Below are positions 17,455-28,120 of a stretch of 64,000 bases of DNA, piece after piece (position 1 is the first letter of the stretch; every line of letters begins with the position of its first letter). Source of the DNA: Streptomyces caniferus (GTDB lineage Bacteria; Actinomycetota; Actinomycetes; Streptomycetales; Streptomycetaceae); the NCBI RefSeq assembly GCF_009811555.1, contig NZ_BLIN01000002.1, positions 1,054,001-1,118,000 on the forward strand, written 5' to 3'. The notes below the pieces were generated by a model. It did not search any database. It was not told where the DNA came from and saw only the letters and a list, made by a program, of their open reading frames with translations. The translations under genes were made by a program, and so were the position numbers.

Positions 17455-18219
17455 TCAGCCGATGGGGTTGACGAAGGTGCCCGGGTGGGTGGCGCTGCGC
17501 TGGTCGACGAGCGTGCCCCAGGGCCACTTGATGGTGATCGACTTGGTCTCGTTGGGCGGCGTGACGTCCGCGAAGGCGGGCTGGTAGAAGCCCTCTTCTT
17601 CCTTGGTCATGGCGACGTTGATCGTGAAGTCGGTGCTGTCGCCGGGCTCGAGGGTGATCGAGCCGTGCTTGGCCGACGAGCGGGCCAGCGACCAGCGCTC
17701 GCCGCCGTTCTCGGACTTCAGGTCCACACCCGCGAAGCCACCGATCTTGCACGCGCGGCTGCCCTTGTTGGTCAGCACGACGCTGGTGGTCGTCGCCCCC
17801 TCCGCGTCCGGGTCCGGGGTCGCGTCGCCGCCCGTGGCGAACACCGCCTTCAGGCCGGAGGTGTGGCACCGCTCGACACCCGAACCCGCCCCGCCACCTC
17901 CGTTGGCCTGCGCCTTGCCCCCCTGCTGGCCCGCAGCGCCCCCCTTGGTACCGGCCTTGCTGTCGGCCTTGGCACCGGAGTCCGTCTTGGCGCCGGAGCC
18001 CTGCGCTCCGGCGGAGGAACCCGCGCCACCGGCCTCCGCGGAGCCCGCGCCGCCGGCCTCGGCGGACGTGCCCGTGTCCGCGCGGCCCGCGGGCTTCGAG
18101 CCGGCGGCGTCCGAGCCGGAGCAGGCCGTCAGGGACAGCGCGGCTGCTGCGGTCAGGGCCGCGGCGGCAACGCGCAGGGTGCGGCGACGAGCGGTGCGGA
18201 CAGCGGTGTTGGAGCTCAT
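17455..18219 (-). CDS. DUF4232-type secreted lipoprotein
   Basis: 254 aa. A twin-basic start (RTARRR), hydrophobic stretch and lipobox LTAC put the lipid cysteine at about residue 33. A long Gly/Ala/Ser/Lys linker (about 35-115) leads to a C-terminal beta-sandwich domain with CHTSGLKAVF, VVLTNKGSRACKIGGFAGVDL, LEPGDSTDFTINV and a final GTFVNPIG. This is the DUF4232 pattern, with two cysteines probably disulphide bonded. The protein should be tethered outside the cell. Function of the family is unknown. Confidence 0.8.
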   Translation of the reverse strand: MSSNTAVRTARRRTLRVAAAALTAAAALSLTACSGSDAAGSKPAGRADTGTSAEAGGAGSAEAGGAGSSAGAQGSGAKTDSGAKADSKAGTKGGAAGQQGGKAQANGGGGAGSGVERCHTSGLKAVFATGGDATPDPDAEGATTTSVVLTNKGSRACKIGGFAGVDLKSENGGERWSLARSSAKHGSITLEPGDSTDFTINVAMTKEEEGFYQPAFADVTPPNETKSITIKWPWGTLVDQRSATHPGTFVNPIG

Positions 18220-18421
18220 TTCGGGTCCCCCGGGGGCAGTGGGTGTCGTTGTTTCCTCGGTACGTCACCTACTTTGCTCGGGGCCGCTATCGCCAGGCTG
18301 CCGCTCCGCTAACATCCGGCTAACACGGCTGTGAGCAGGGGAAAGACGCCGGGGAGAGCCTGAAGAAGCAGGCCGCTGACGCTAGTTGGGAAACACCCGT
18401 AGGCCCTGCGGCGCGCCCGTC

Positions 18422-18640
18422 CTACTGCCGCGCCATCCTGGGGTCCCGGTGCACGGGAGGGTGCGGGCGGCCGGCCGGGCCGTAGCGGTACTCCTGGAGC
18501 TGTTCGGCCGTCGGATACCACTGCTTGTCGCAACGGCAGCACCACCAGCGCCAGTTGTCCCAGTCGGTGTTGGTGTGCGTGGTGTCCTTCCACAGCCAGT
18601 CGTCGCAGTCGGGCGTGGGGCAGGTCGGCGGCAGCGGCAT
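18422..18640 (-). CDS. Small Trp-rich zinc-ribbon-like protein
   Basis: 72 aa from ATG at 18640. It has four or more cysteines in two knuckles, CPTPDCDDW and WWCCRCDKQW, with an unusual number of tryptophans and acidic residues between. The spacing suits a zinc ribbon. There is no signal or membrane segment. It lies in the gap after the glycine betaine operon. No function can be given; small ribbons of this sort often bind nucleic acid or a partner protein. Confidence 0.6.
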   Translation of the reverse strand: MPLPPTCPTPDCDDWLWKDTTHTNTDWDNWRWWCCRCDKQWYPTAEQLQEYRYGPAGRPHPPVHRDPRMARQ

Positions 18641-18930
18641 GACGGACCTTTCGTCGGTGGCGGCTGCCCAGCCTTGTGCGCCCGCCACCGCGCCGTGCGG
18701 CAGTTCACCCCCGGCCACCCGAACGGGTCGCCCGCCACCCGAACGGACCTCCCTCCGCCCGAGCGGGCCAGGGCCCGGCACGGGACGGGACGGGACGGCA
18801 GGAGGACGGCACAGGAACGGCACACCACCACGAAAACGGCCGCGGGCCGCCGCACGTCCTGTGCGACTGCCCGCGACCGTTCGCGAGTCCGCGGTGCCCC
18901 GCGGTGTCCCGTGTTCTGTTGTGTGGACGG
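18641..18930. other. 290-bp gene-free region after the betaine operon
   Basis: Contains imperfect direct repeats of CCACCCGAACGG-like sequence (18715-18750), a run of GGGAC units (18780-18800) and GC-rich partial inverted repeats. It should hold the end of the betaine operon transcript and the promoter of the zinc-ribbon gene, but no clear terminator or promoter stands out. Confidence 0.4.
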
Positions 18931-19923
18931 CTACTTCTTGGGCAGCCACTTCTTCCAGACGTCCGGGTGCTTGTCCACCCAGCGCTTGGCCGCCTCGTCG
19001 GCGGACAGGCCGCCCGAGGCGATCGACTCGGAGACCTCGTTCTGGTCGTCCTTGGTCCACTTGAAGTTCTTCAGGAAGGCCGCGGCGCTGCCGCCCTTCT
19101 TGGCGAACTCCGTGTTGAAGAACTTCTGCAGCGGGGTCGTCGGGTAGGCGCAGTCGATGGACTTGGGGTCCTTGGCGCCCTTGGCCGCGCAGGCGTCGGT
19201 GTACTTGGGCAGCTTGACTTCCTTCATCGGCACCTGGTTGAAGAGCCACTGCGGCTCGTACCAGTACGTCAGGAAGGGCTTCTTCTGCTTGGCGAACTGC
19301 TGGATCTGGGTGATCTGGGCCGCCTCGGAGCCCGCGAAGACCACCTCGTAATCCAGCCCGAGGTTCTTCACCAGCGCCTTGTCGTTGGTGACGTAGGACG
19401 GCGAACCGTCCATCAGCTGACCCTTGTTGCCGCTCTCCGACGTACGGAGCTGCTTGGCGAACTTGTTGAGGTTCTTCCAGTTGGTGACCTCGGGGTGCTT
19501 GTCGGCCCAGTACTTGGGGACGAACCAGCCGATGTGACCGGTGACGCCGTTGCCGCCGCCCGCGGTGATCGTCTTCTTGTCCTTGACGTACCGCTTCTCC
19601 TGGTCGGGGTGGCCCCAGTCCTCCAGGATCGCGTCGACCCGGCCCTGGCTGAGGGCGTCCCAGGCGGGGATCTCGTCCACCTGGACGGTGTCGACGTGGT
19701 AGCCCATCTTGTGTTCGAGCAGGTACTTGGCGACCGCGACATTGGACTGGGCGCCGACCCAGGTCTGCACCGAGAGGGTGACCGACTTGGAGCCCTTGGC
19801 CGCCGCGAACGGCGAGGCCTGCTTGGTCATGTCGGCCTTGCCGCAGGAGGACAAGGAGAGGGAGAGGACCGCCGCGCCGGCCAGCGCGGCCGTCCCGATG
19901 ATCATGGTGCGCTTACGGGACAT
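18931..19923 (-). CDS. Glycine betaine/proline ABC transporter substrate-binding lipoprotein
   Basis: 330 aa from ATG at 19923, 2 bp after the permease stop. The signal ends in a lipobox (SLSSC, Cys near residue 27). The mature protein is an OpuAC-type type II binding protein: VTLSVQTWVGAQSNVAVAKYLLE, WDALSQGRVDAILEDWGH, GWFVPKYW, and PFLTYWYEPQWLF with the aromatic residues that cage quaternary amines. It delivers glycine betaine or choline to the fused permease encoded upstream. It is the last gene of the choline/betaine operon. Confidence 0.9.
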   Translation of the reverse strand: MSRKRTMIIGTAALAGAAVLSLSLSSCGKADMTKQASPFAAAKGSKSVTLSVQTWVGAQSNVAVAKYLLEHKMGYHVDTVQVDEIPAWDALSQGRVDAILEDWGHPDQEKRYVKDKKTITAGGGNGVTGHIGWFVPKYWADKHPEVTNWKNLNKFAKQLRTSESGNKGQLMDGSPSYVTNDKALVKNLGLDYEVVFAGSEAAQITQIQQFAKQKKPFLTYWYEPQWLFNQVPMKEVKLPKYTDACAAKGAKDPKSIDCAYPTTPLQKFFNTEFAKKGGSAAAFLKNFKWTKDDQNEVSESIASGGLSADEAAKRWVDKHPDVWKKWLPKK

Positions 19924-19925
19924 GG

Positions 19926-21920
19926 TCAGGCTCCCTTCCCCGTCGTGCGGCGTTCCGTGGGCTGGGTGACCCGGTCGAGCATCAGGCCCAGGCACACGAT
20001 GGCGACACCCGCGACCAGGCCGAGGCCCAGGTCTCCGGTGGCGAGGCCGGTGACGACGTCGTAGCCGAGGGCACCGCCGCCGACCAGGCCGCCGATGATG
20101 ACGACGGCGAGGACGAGGACCACGCCCTGGTTGACGGCCAGCAGCAGCGCCGGCCGGGCGAGCGGAAGCTGGACCTGGCGGAGGATCTGCCAGCGGGTGG
20201 CACCGAGGGACTGGGCGGACTCCATGGCCGCGGAGTCCACCTGGCGCAGGCCCTGGGTGGTGATGCGGATGACGGCGGGGAGTGCGTAGACGACCGCCGC
20301 GGCGGCGGCCGGGGCGCGGCCCACCGCGAACAGCGCGACCACCGGGATGAGGTAGACGAACTGCGGCATGGTCTGCATGACGTCCAGCACGGGGCGCAGG
20401 ATCGACTCCAGGCGCTTGCTGCCGGCCGCGAGGATGCCGACGCCGAAGCCCAGCACCAACGTCACCACCAGCGCGGCGATCACCTGGGAGAGGGTGTTCA
20501 TCGACGGCTTCCACACGCCCAGCACACCGATGGCGGCCATCGCGAGGACGGCGGTCAGGGCGGTGCGCCAGGTGCCGATGAGCCAGGCCAGCGCGGCGAC
20601 GATGAGCAGCGTGCCGTACCAGGGCAGCGCCGTCAGGCCGTCGCGCAGCGGGTTGAGCACCCAGTCGGTGAAGTGCGCGGCCCAGTCGGCGGTGCCGCCG
20701 ATGACCGGGACGCCGGAGTAGAGGTGGTCGACCATCCACTCCTTGAAGTCGTTGACCGGGCGGGCGACGTCCACGGCCCAGGCACCCGGCCAGACCAGGG
20801 AGCCGGTGAGCCGGCCGACGAGGGCGAGGGCGGCGGTGACCACCGCGACGCCCGCCCAGGCCTGCCAGCCGCGCAGCCACTTCGGACCGGTGGCCGCGGT
20901 GTCGGTGCCGAGGCGCTCACCGGCCGCGGCCGTGGTGCGGTCCATGACGATGGCCAGCAGCACGATCGGGATGGCGGCGGCGAGCGCGGCACCGACGTCG
21001 ACCGAGGCGAGCGCCTGGTAGACGCGGTCACCGAGACCGGCCGCACCGATCATCGAGGCGATCACGACCATGCCCAGCGCCATCATGATCGACTGGTTGA
21101 CGCCGAGGAGGAGTTCCTTACGGGCCAGCGGCAGCCGGGCGGTCAGCAGCCGCTGCCGTCCGGTGGCGCCGAGCGAGGAGACCGCCTCCAGGACGCCGGG
21201 GTCGGCACCGCGCAGACCGAGCGCGGTCAGCCGGGCCATCGGCGGAGCCGCGTAGATGACGGTGGCCAGCAGCGCGGCGGGGACGCCGATGCCGAAGACC
21301 AGCACGACGGGCAGGAGATAGGCGAAGGCCGGGAGCACCTGCATGGTGTCCAGGACCGGGCGCAGGATGCGGAACAGCCGCTCGGACAGGCCGCCGGCCA
21401 GGCCCAGCAGGGCACCGACGACGACCGAGAAGACCACCGCCACGACCATCAGGGCGAGGGTCTGCATGGTCGGGACCCACATCCCCAGCAGGCCGCTGGC
21501 CAGGAAGGAGATCAGCGCGGTGGCGGCGATACGGACACCGGCGACGCGCCAGGCGATCAGCGTGATACCGGCGGTCACACCGGTCCAGCCGAGCGCGAGC
21601 AGCAGCATGTAGACGGCGCGTACCGAGATCACCACGGCGTTGCTGAGGTGACCGAGGAAGTAGACGAACAGCCAGTGGCTGTCGCGGTTGTCGATGATCC
21701 AGTCGCTGGTCTTGCCGAGCGGGCCGGAGACGTCGACGGTCAGCGAGGACGGCCAGGCGGCGCCGTACTTGGCGGCCAGCAGCGGGACGAGGACCGCCGC
21801 GGCGAGCACGAGCAGCAGGAGCTTGCTCAGGTTGGGGAACTGCCGCACCGCCCGCAGGGGGCCGGGCCGTACGGCATCGCTCAGCGGGCGCGTCGCGAGG
21901 GGAGGCGTGGAGGTGCTCAT
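19926..21920 (-). CDS. Glycine betaine ABC transporter permease, two domains fused
   Basis: 664 aa from ATG at 21920; this start overlaps the stop of a preceding small ORF (ATGA). Two complete ProW-like permease halves follow each other, about 1-330 and 350-664. Each carries the ABC-ATPase docking loop: LGLRGADPGVLEAVSSLGAT in the first, TQGLRQVDSAAMESAQSLGAT in the second. More than ten hydrophobic segments are visible. Tandem fusion is an uncommon but known arrangement for OpuA-type systems in actinobacteria. It forms the membrane channel for betaine or choline uptake with the ATPase and binding protein of this operon. Confidence 0.9.
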   Translation of the reverse strand: MSTSTPPLATRPLSDAVRPGPLRAVRQFPNLSKLLLLVLAAAVLVPLLAAKYGAAWPSSLTVDVSGPLGKTSDWIIDNRDSHWLFVYFLGHLSNAVVISVRAVYMLLLALGWTGVTAGITLIAWRVAGVRIAATALISFLASGLLGMWVPTMQTLALMVVAVVFSVVVGALLGLAGGLSERLFRILRPVLDTMQVLPAFAYLLPVVLVFGIGVPAALLATVIYAAPPMARLTALGLRGADPGVLEAVSSLGATGRQRLLTARLPLARKELLLGVNQSIMMALGMVVIASMIGAAGLGDRVYQALASVDVGAALAAAIPIVLLAIVMDRTTAAAGERLGTDTAATGPKWLRGWQAWAGVAVVTAALALVGRLTGSLVWPGAWAVDVARPVNDFKEWMVDHLYSGVPVIGGTADWAAHFTDWVLNPLRDGLTALPWYGTLLIVAALAWLIGTWRTALTAVLAMAAIGVLGVWKPSMNTLSQVIAALVVTLVLGFGVGILAAGSKRLESILRPVLDVMQTMPQFVYLIPVVALFAVGRAPAAAAAVVYALPAVIRITTQGLRQVDSAAMESAQSLGATRWQILRQVQLPLARPALLLAVNQGVVLVLAVVIIGGLVGGGALGYDVVTGLATGDLGLGLVAGVAIVCLGLMLDRVTQPTERRTTGKGA

Positions 21921-22086
21921 GCCCGCCCCCTCTTCACCGTGCCCGTGGGCATGTTCAGGGCGGCGCAGCGCTGGGCCTCGCGCCAGTGGCGCAGGAGGGT
22001 GGCGCGCAGCCGGGCCCGCGGCGTGGCCGCGGGAGCTCTGGAACCGACGGCGCGCACGACGCCGCGGTGGGTGGTGGCGGCGTACA

Positions 22087-22087
<1 letters not shown>
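21917..22087 (-). CDS. Small basic ORF coupled between transporter genes
   Basis: 56 aa in the 166-bp gap between the ATPase and permease genes. Its ATG at 22087 overlaps the ATPase stop as TGATG, and its TGA overlaps the permease ATG as ATGA, so both junctions are translationally coupled. The product begins MYAATTHRGVVRAVGS, is rich in Arg (RARLRATLLRHWREAQRC in the middle), has one cysteine and no membrane segment. No family is recognised. It may be a genuine small protein or a coupling leader that lets ribosomes reach the permease start. Confidence 0.55.
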
Positions 22088-23210
<1,123 letters not shown>

Positions 23211-23211
<1 letters not shown>

Positions 23212-24752
23212 CACGCATCACCTCCTTGGGTCGGAGCCTTGTGGAGCAGTTCGGCGCACTTCTCCCCCACCATGAGCACGCCCAGCATCGGGTTGACGGC
23301 GGGCATCGTCGGGAAGACGGAGGCGTCGGCGATACGGATGCCGGCCAGGCCGCGGATCTTCAGCTCGGGGTCGACGACGGCGAGCCGGTCGTCGGCGGCG
23401 CCCATCTTGCAGGTGCCGGCCGGGTGGTAGACGGTGTGGGCCGCCTTGCGGACCAGCTCGCTGATCTCCGCGTCGTCGGTGACGTCCGGGCCGGGGAAGA
23501 CCTCGCGCTTGAGCCACTTCTTGAACGGCTCGGCCTGGGCGACCTTGCGGGCCAGCTTGATGCCGTCGACGAGCGTCTTGCCGTCGTAGTCGTCCTCGTC
23601 CTCGAAGTACTTGAAGTCGAGGGCGGGCTTGACCTCGGGGTCGGCGGAGGTGAGGTAGAGCCGTCCGCGGGAGCGGGACTTGGGGATGTTCGGCGTCATC
23701 GACACCCCGTGCTCGGGGCGCTCGTAGCCCAGTCGCTCGGGGTTGTCGGTGAACGGGATCTGGTAGAAGTGGAACATCAGGTCGGGGCCCTTGTGCTCCG
23801 GGTCCCGCTTGACGAAGAGGCCCGCATCGGAGTCCATCGCGGAGTTGCCCGGGATCGGTCCGTCGGTCTCCCAGACGATCACCGACTCGGGGTGGTCGAT
23901 GAGGTTCTCACCGACACCCGGCAGGTCGAGCACGCAGGGCAGACCCAGCGCTTCCAGGTCCTTCCGCGGTCCGATGCCGGAGTGCATCAGCAGCCGCGGG
24001 GTGTCCACGGCGCCGGCGCACACCAGCACCTCGCGGGCCGCCTCGACGTAGACCTCCTCGCCGTCCTTCGTACGGACGTGGACGCCCTTGGCGGTGGTGC
24101 CGTCCAGCTCCAGCTTGTGCGCCCAGGTCTCCAGCATCAGCGTGAGGTTCGGGCGGTCGCCGGCCTCGATGTGCGGGTGGAGGTAGGCGACGGACGCGGA
24201 GGAGCGCTTGTTGTTCTCCGGGTGGTAGGAGAGGTCGAAGAAGCCGACGCCCTCGTCGAAGGGCTGGTCGTTGAAGCCGACGACCTCGGGGACGCCGAGG
24301 GCGGTCTTGGTGGCCTCGATCCAGTCGGTGGCGATCTGGTTCTGGTCCTTCTTGGCGACCCGCACGATGTTGTTGCGCAGCTTGCCGAAGTAGGGGTCCA
24401 TCTCCGCGGCGTTCCAGCCGGTCGCACCCGCCGCTTCCCACTCGTCCCAGTCGGACGGCAGCGGCTTGAAGGAGATCAGCGTGTTGTGGGAGGAGCACCC
24501 GCCGAGCACCTTGGCGCGGCTGTGCAGGATGTGCGAGTTGCCGCGCGGCTGCTCGGTGGTCGTGTACTCGTAGTCCAGGTCGCCACCGAGCAGGCCGAGC
24601 CACTTGCGCAGCGTCAGCACGTCCTCGCGGTCGATGTCGGACGGACCGCCCTCGATGACGGCGACGGTGACGTCGGGGTCCTCGGTGAGGCGGGAGGCGA
24701 TGACGGAACCGGCGGTGCCACCGCCGACAACGACATAGTCATACACAGGCAT
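23211..24752 (-). CDS. betA: GMC oxidoreductase, probable choline dehydrogenase
   Basis: 513 aa; ATG at 24752 follows AAGGAGC. The FAD-binding motif [16 protein letters not shown] is at the N-terminus. GMC signatures follow ([39 protein letters not shown]). The catalytic His/Asn pair is visible in [12 protein letters not shown] and PAVNPMLG near the end. Choline dehydrogenase oxidises choline to betaine aldehyde. The assignment within the GMC family comes from its position: directly after a betaine aldehyde dehydrogenase gene and overlapping the betaine transporter ATPase gene. Confidence 0.88.
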
Positions 24753-24812
24753 TGGGGGTGCTCCTTCTTACAACGTGCGTGGTGCGGGTGGTGCTGTGAC
24801 AGGGGCGGGGTG

Positions 24813-26321
24813 TCAGCCCGCGAACCAGCGCACCGGCTCCGGCCGGAGGTTTTCGTAAATGTGCTTGCTCTCGCGGTACTCGTCCAGACCTGCGGGGCCC
24901 AATTCCCTGCCTATGCCGGACTTGCCGAAGCCGCCCCACTCCGCCTGCGGGAGGTAGGGGTGGTAGTCGTTGATCCAGACCGTGCCGTGCCGCAGCCGCG
25001 CGGCGACCCGGCGGGCGCGCGCGGTGTCACCGGAGAAGACCGCACCGGCCAGGCCGTACTCGGTGTCGTTGGCGAGCGCCACGGCCTCGTCCTCGGTGGT
25101 GAAGGTCTCCACCGTCAGGATCGGCCCGAAGGTCTCCTCGCGGATCACCTTCATCTCGCGGTGGCAGCCGTCGAGCACGGTCGGCGCGTAGAAGTAGCCG
25201 GTGGCCGGGCGGACGTCGGACGGCTTGGGCCGGGCGCCGCCGCAGCGCAGCTGGGCACCCTCGGCGAGCGCGGAGGCGACGTACGCCTCGACCTTGTCGA
25301 GCTGCTGCTGGGAGACGAGCGGGCCGCACTCGACGCCGTCCTCGGTGCCCCGGCCGAGCTTGATCTTCTCGGCGCGGCGGGCGAGCTCGGCGACGAAGCG
25401 GTCGCGCACCGACTCCTCGATGATCAGCCGGGCACCGGCCGAGCAGACCTGCCCGCTGTGGATGAACGCGGCGTTCAGCGCCTGGTCGACGGCGGTGTCG
25501 AAGCCCTCTTCGGTGGCGCAGGCGTCGGCGAACACCACATTGGGGTTCTTGCCGCCCAGCTCCAGCGCGATCTTCTTGGCACCGGAGACCGCTGCCGCGC
25601 CCGCCTTCGTGCCGCTGACCAGGCCACCCGTGAAGGAGAACAGGTCGACATCCGGGTGCTCGGCCAGCCGCTGGCCGACCGGCAGACCCGCGCCGGTGAC
25701 GATGTTGGCGACCCCGGCCGGCAGCCCGGCCTCGACCAGCAGCTTGATCAGGTGCACGGTCGACAGCGGGGTGACCTCGCTGGGCTTGATCACAAAAGTG
25801 TTGCCGGCCGCGAGGGCCGGCGCGATCTTCCAGCTTGCCTGCAGGAGCGGGTAGTTCCACGGCGTGATGAGGGCACAGACACCGACCGGCTCGTGCACGA
25901 CCACGCTGTGCACATCCGGCGAACCGGCGTCGACGACCCGGCCGCCGCTCTCGTTCATCACCAGGTCGGCGAAGTACCGGAAGGCGTTGGTGACGTCGTC
26001 GACGTCGACCCGGCCCTCCTCCAGCGTCTTGCCGGTGTCCCGGCTCTCGATGAGGGCGATCTCCTCACGGTCGCGCTGCAGCAGGTCGGCGACCCGGCGC
26101 AGCAGCGCGGAGCGTTCGGCGACGGCCGTACGGGGCCAGGCGCCCGTGCCACCGTCGAAGGCCCGGCGGGCTGCCGCGACTGCGGCATCGGCGTCCTCGG
26201 CACCCCCCTCGGACACCAGGTGGAGCGTCGTCGCGTCGGCGGGGTCGAGGACCTCCCGCGTTTCGCCGGATGCGGCCGGGAGCCACACCCCGTCTACGTG
26301 AATGGTCTCGAGTGACGACAC
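24813..26321 (-). CDS. betB: Betaine aldehyde dehydrogenase
   Basis: 502 aa from GTG at 26321, preceded by GGAAGG. An NAD(P)-dependent aldehyde dehydrogenase with the catalytic Cys293 in SGQVCSAG, the general base Glu254 in ALELGGKNP and Asn156 in TPWNYPLLQ; cofactor residues are in VIKPSEVTP. It oxidises betaine aldehyde to glycine betaine. As first gene of the operon it pairs with choline dehydrogenase 60 bp downstream and the transporter genes beyond. The operon can thus both import and make the osmoprotectant. An inverted repeat about 100 bp upstream is a possible operator. Confidence 0.9.
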   Translation of the reverse strand: MSSLETIHVDGVWLPAASGETREVLDPADATTLHLVSEGGAEDADAAVAAARRAFDGGTGAWPRTAVAERSALLRRVADLLQRDREEIALIESRDTGKTLEEGRVDVDDVTNAFRYFADLVMNESGGRVVDAGSPDVHSVVVHEPVGVCALITPWNYPLLQASWKIAPALAAGNTFVIKPSEVTPLSTVHLIKLLVEAGLPAGVANIVTGAGLPVGQRLAEHPDVDLFSFTGGLVSGTKAGAAAVSGAKKIALELGGKNPNVVFADACATEEGFDTAVDQALNAAFIHSGQVCSAGARLIIEESVRDRFVAELARRAEKIKLGRGTEDGVECGPLVSQQQLDKVEAYVASALAEGAQLRCGGARPKPSDVRPATGYFYAPTVLDGCHREMKVIREETFGPILTVETFTTEDEAVALANDTEYGLAGAVFSGDTARARRVAARLRHGTVWINDYHPYLPQAEWGGFGKSGIGRELGPAGLDEYRESKHIYENLRPEPVRWFAG

Positions 26322-26421
26322 GTCGTTCTGCCTTCCGGTTACCGATCTGTTCCCACTGGTGCAACCACTGGTGTCACCAGCAACGGGGACCCCTCCCCTG
26401 AAGCCGCGTATCTATGCCCAA

Positions 26422-26455
26422 ACATTCATGGAAAGTGACTCGACTCACTGAATGT
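26422..26455. promoter_or_regulatory. Inverted repeat in the bet operon/secreted protein divergent region
   Basis: ACATTCA (26422-26428) and TGAATGT (26449-26455) enclose a second near-palindrome, AGTGACTCGACTCACT (26434-26449). The two have different centres. The site lies about 100 bp before betB and 80 bp before the divergent secreted-protein gene. It is a plausible operator for a choline- or osmolarity-responsive repressor; no regulator gene is in the window. Confidence 0.45.
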
Positions 26456-26534
26456 GCGGCGCAATGTCCCGGAACGTACCCTGAATAGCCGTATGTACTT
26501 GCCGGACTGTCCCCTCGGGACCGGAGGTACCGGG

Positions 26535-27341
26535 ATGATCAGCAGACGGCGTGCCGCCACCACCACTGCGGCCCTGACCTGCGGCGTAGCTCTCCTCGCC
26601 GGGGTCGCCAGTACGGCCGCGGCCTCGGCCGGCTCCTCGGACGGCGGTGAAGGCGATCTCGCGGACAAATCGGCCCAGCAGATCTCCGACGACGCCCTCC
26701 AGCAACTGCTCGCCGCGCAGTCCCTGCGGTTGCGCACCGAGACCAGTGCCGATCCCACCAAGCTCGACCTCACCCTCGACCGCGCCGGCAACTGCACCGG
26801 CGCCATCAGCAAGGGCGAGTACGGCCGTGTCGAGCTCGTCAAACGCGGCGACGAGGTCTGGATGAAGCCGGACGCGGCCTTCTGGAAGGGCCTGCTGCCC
26901 GGCAAGAAGGGAGACGACGCCGCGGCGAAGTACCGGGACACCTTCCTGCACGGCACGACCAAGAATTCATTCCTGCGGGGCGTGTCCGCCGCCTGCGACC
27001 TCAAGGCGTTCCAGAAGGCGGCCACGGGCCCCGAACGGCGTCCGTCCGGCACCCCCTCCCCCTCACACTCGGTCTCCCTCACCAAGGGCCGGCCGACCAC
27101 CCAGGAGGGCACCCGTGTCCTCCCCGTCGTCAAGAAGGCCCGGGGCGCCGTCGAGACCCTCTACGTCGCCATCGACGGCAAGCACTACCCCCGCAAACTC
27201 ACCGCCGCGGTCGACCACCAGACCGGCACCATCCTCCTGAGCAACTACGACACCCCGGTGTCCACCAAGACACCCGCGCCCGGCGAGACGGCCGACATCT
27301 CGGCGCTGGACGACCTGCTGAAGGGCTCGCAGGGCACCTGA
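26535..27341 (+). CDS. Secreted protein of unknown function (LppX/LprG-like pattern)
   Basis: 268 aa from ATG at 26535, chosen for the GGAGG 7 nt upstream and the immediate signal peptide MISRRRAATTTAAL...TAAASA. The mature part has an amphipathic segment DALQQLLAAQSLRLRTE, a two-cysteine region (NCTGAIS, AACDLKAF) and alternating strands such as GRVELVKRGDEVWMKPDAAFW. That order resembles secreted lipid-carrier-like proteins of actinobacteria, but no lipobox cysteine is present. A Pro/Ser-rich loop (about 180-210) splits the domain. It is divergent from the bet operon. Confidence 0.7.
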   Translation: MISRRRAATTTAALTCGVALLAGVASTAAASAGSSDGGEGDLADKSAQQISDDALQQLLAAQSLRLRTETSADPTKLDLTLDRAGNCTGAISKGEYGRVELVKRGDEVWMKPDAAFWKGLLPGKKGDDAAAKYRDTFLHGTTKNSFLRGVSAACDLKAFQKAATGPERRPSGTPSPSHSVSLTKGRPTTQEGTRVLPVVKKARGAVETLYVAIDGKHYPRKLTAAVDHQTGTILLSNYDTPVSTKTPAPGETADISALDDLLKGSQGT

Positions 27342-27455
27342 CGACGGGGCAGCGGGGCCCGTGACCCGCGCCTGCGGTACGTAACCGTTCGTACATACGT
27401 ATCGTTGAACCGTGCGGCTGCCCGCGCCCGCGCAGCAGCGGGGAGGAGCGGCACG

Positions 27456-28040
27456 GTGACCATCGAACTGACCGACAGGACCGAGATGGCCGAGAGCGGC
27501 GAGCTGGACGACTGGTTCGAGCGGCTGGAGCAGGTGCACATCCCCGAGGGCTACAAGGTGGAGATCGTCGAGGGGAACGTGCACATGGCGCCGCAGCGGG
27601 ATGTCCACTGGCAGACCATCCGCAGGATCGTGCGGGCGCTGGAGGACCGCTTCGGGATGGACGCCCCGGTCACCTCCGACGTACGGATCGATTTCCCCGG
27701 CGAGTTGAACGGCTTCGCCCCGGACGTCGCCAAGTTCGCCGACGATGCCGAGAAGGACGAGCTGGGCCGCTGGCGCTACCAGGATGTCGAGTTCGTCGCC
27801 GAAGTCATCTCCAAGGGCACCGCGGCGAATGACTACGGCCCGAAGAAGAAGGCCTACGCCGCCGCCGGGGTCCCCGTGTATGTGATCGTCGACCCTTATC
27901 TCGGCTGTTGCCGTGTCTTCACCCGCCCGCGGGGCGACGACTACATGAGCGACCTCACCCTCAAATACGGCGAGCCCATCGACCTGACCGGCAGCTTCGC
28001 CGACCTCACCCTCTCCACCGAAGAATTCCCCCGCGACTGA
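27456..28040 (+). CDS. Uma2-family (DUF820) PD-(D/E)xK nuclease-like protein
   Basis: 194 aa from GTG at 27456, preceded by GGGAGGAG. The Uma2 fold is recognised from YKVEIVEGNVHM, APDVAKFADDA with the metal aspartate, and EFVAEVISKGTAANDYGPKKKAYAAAGVPVYVIVDP, which holds the catalytic Glu and the conserved KxxxYxxxGV segment. Family members have a restriction endonuclease core, but their targets and roles are unknown; streptomycetes carry many copies. It stands alone, upstream of a short DUF5988-like gene on the same strand. Confidence 0.85.
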   Translation: MTIELTDRTEMAESGELDDWFERLEQVHIPEGYKVEIVEGNVHMAPQRDVHWQTIRRIVRALEDRFGMDAPVTSDVRIDFPGELNGFAPDVAKFADDAEKDELGRWRYQDVEFVAEVISKGTAANDYGPKKKAYAAAGVPVYVIVDPYLGCCRVFTRPRGDDYMSDLTLKYGEPIDLTGSFADLTLSTEEFPRD

Positions 28041-28120
28041 CTCCGGTGACCGCCCGGCGCCGTCACCCGCGCTGCCGAACAGGAGGGGCCGTGGGCAGCG
28101 GCCCGGACGACAATGCAGGC

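Noticed and set aside
23226..26315. A 1029-codon plus-strand frame opposite betA and betB
   Set aside because: Composition is Val/Leu/Gly/Asp-rich as expected for antisense of high-GC genes. The minus-strand frames carry complete FAD and ALDH motifs.
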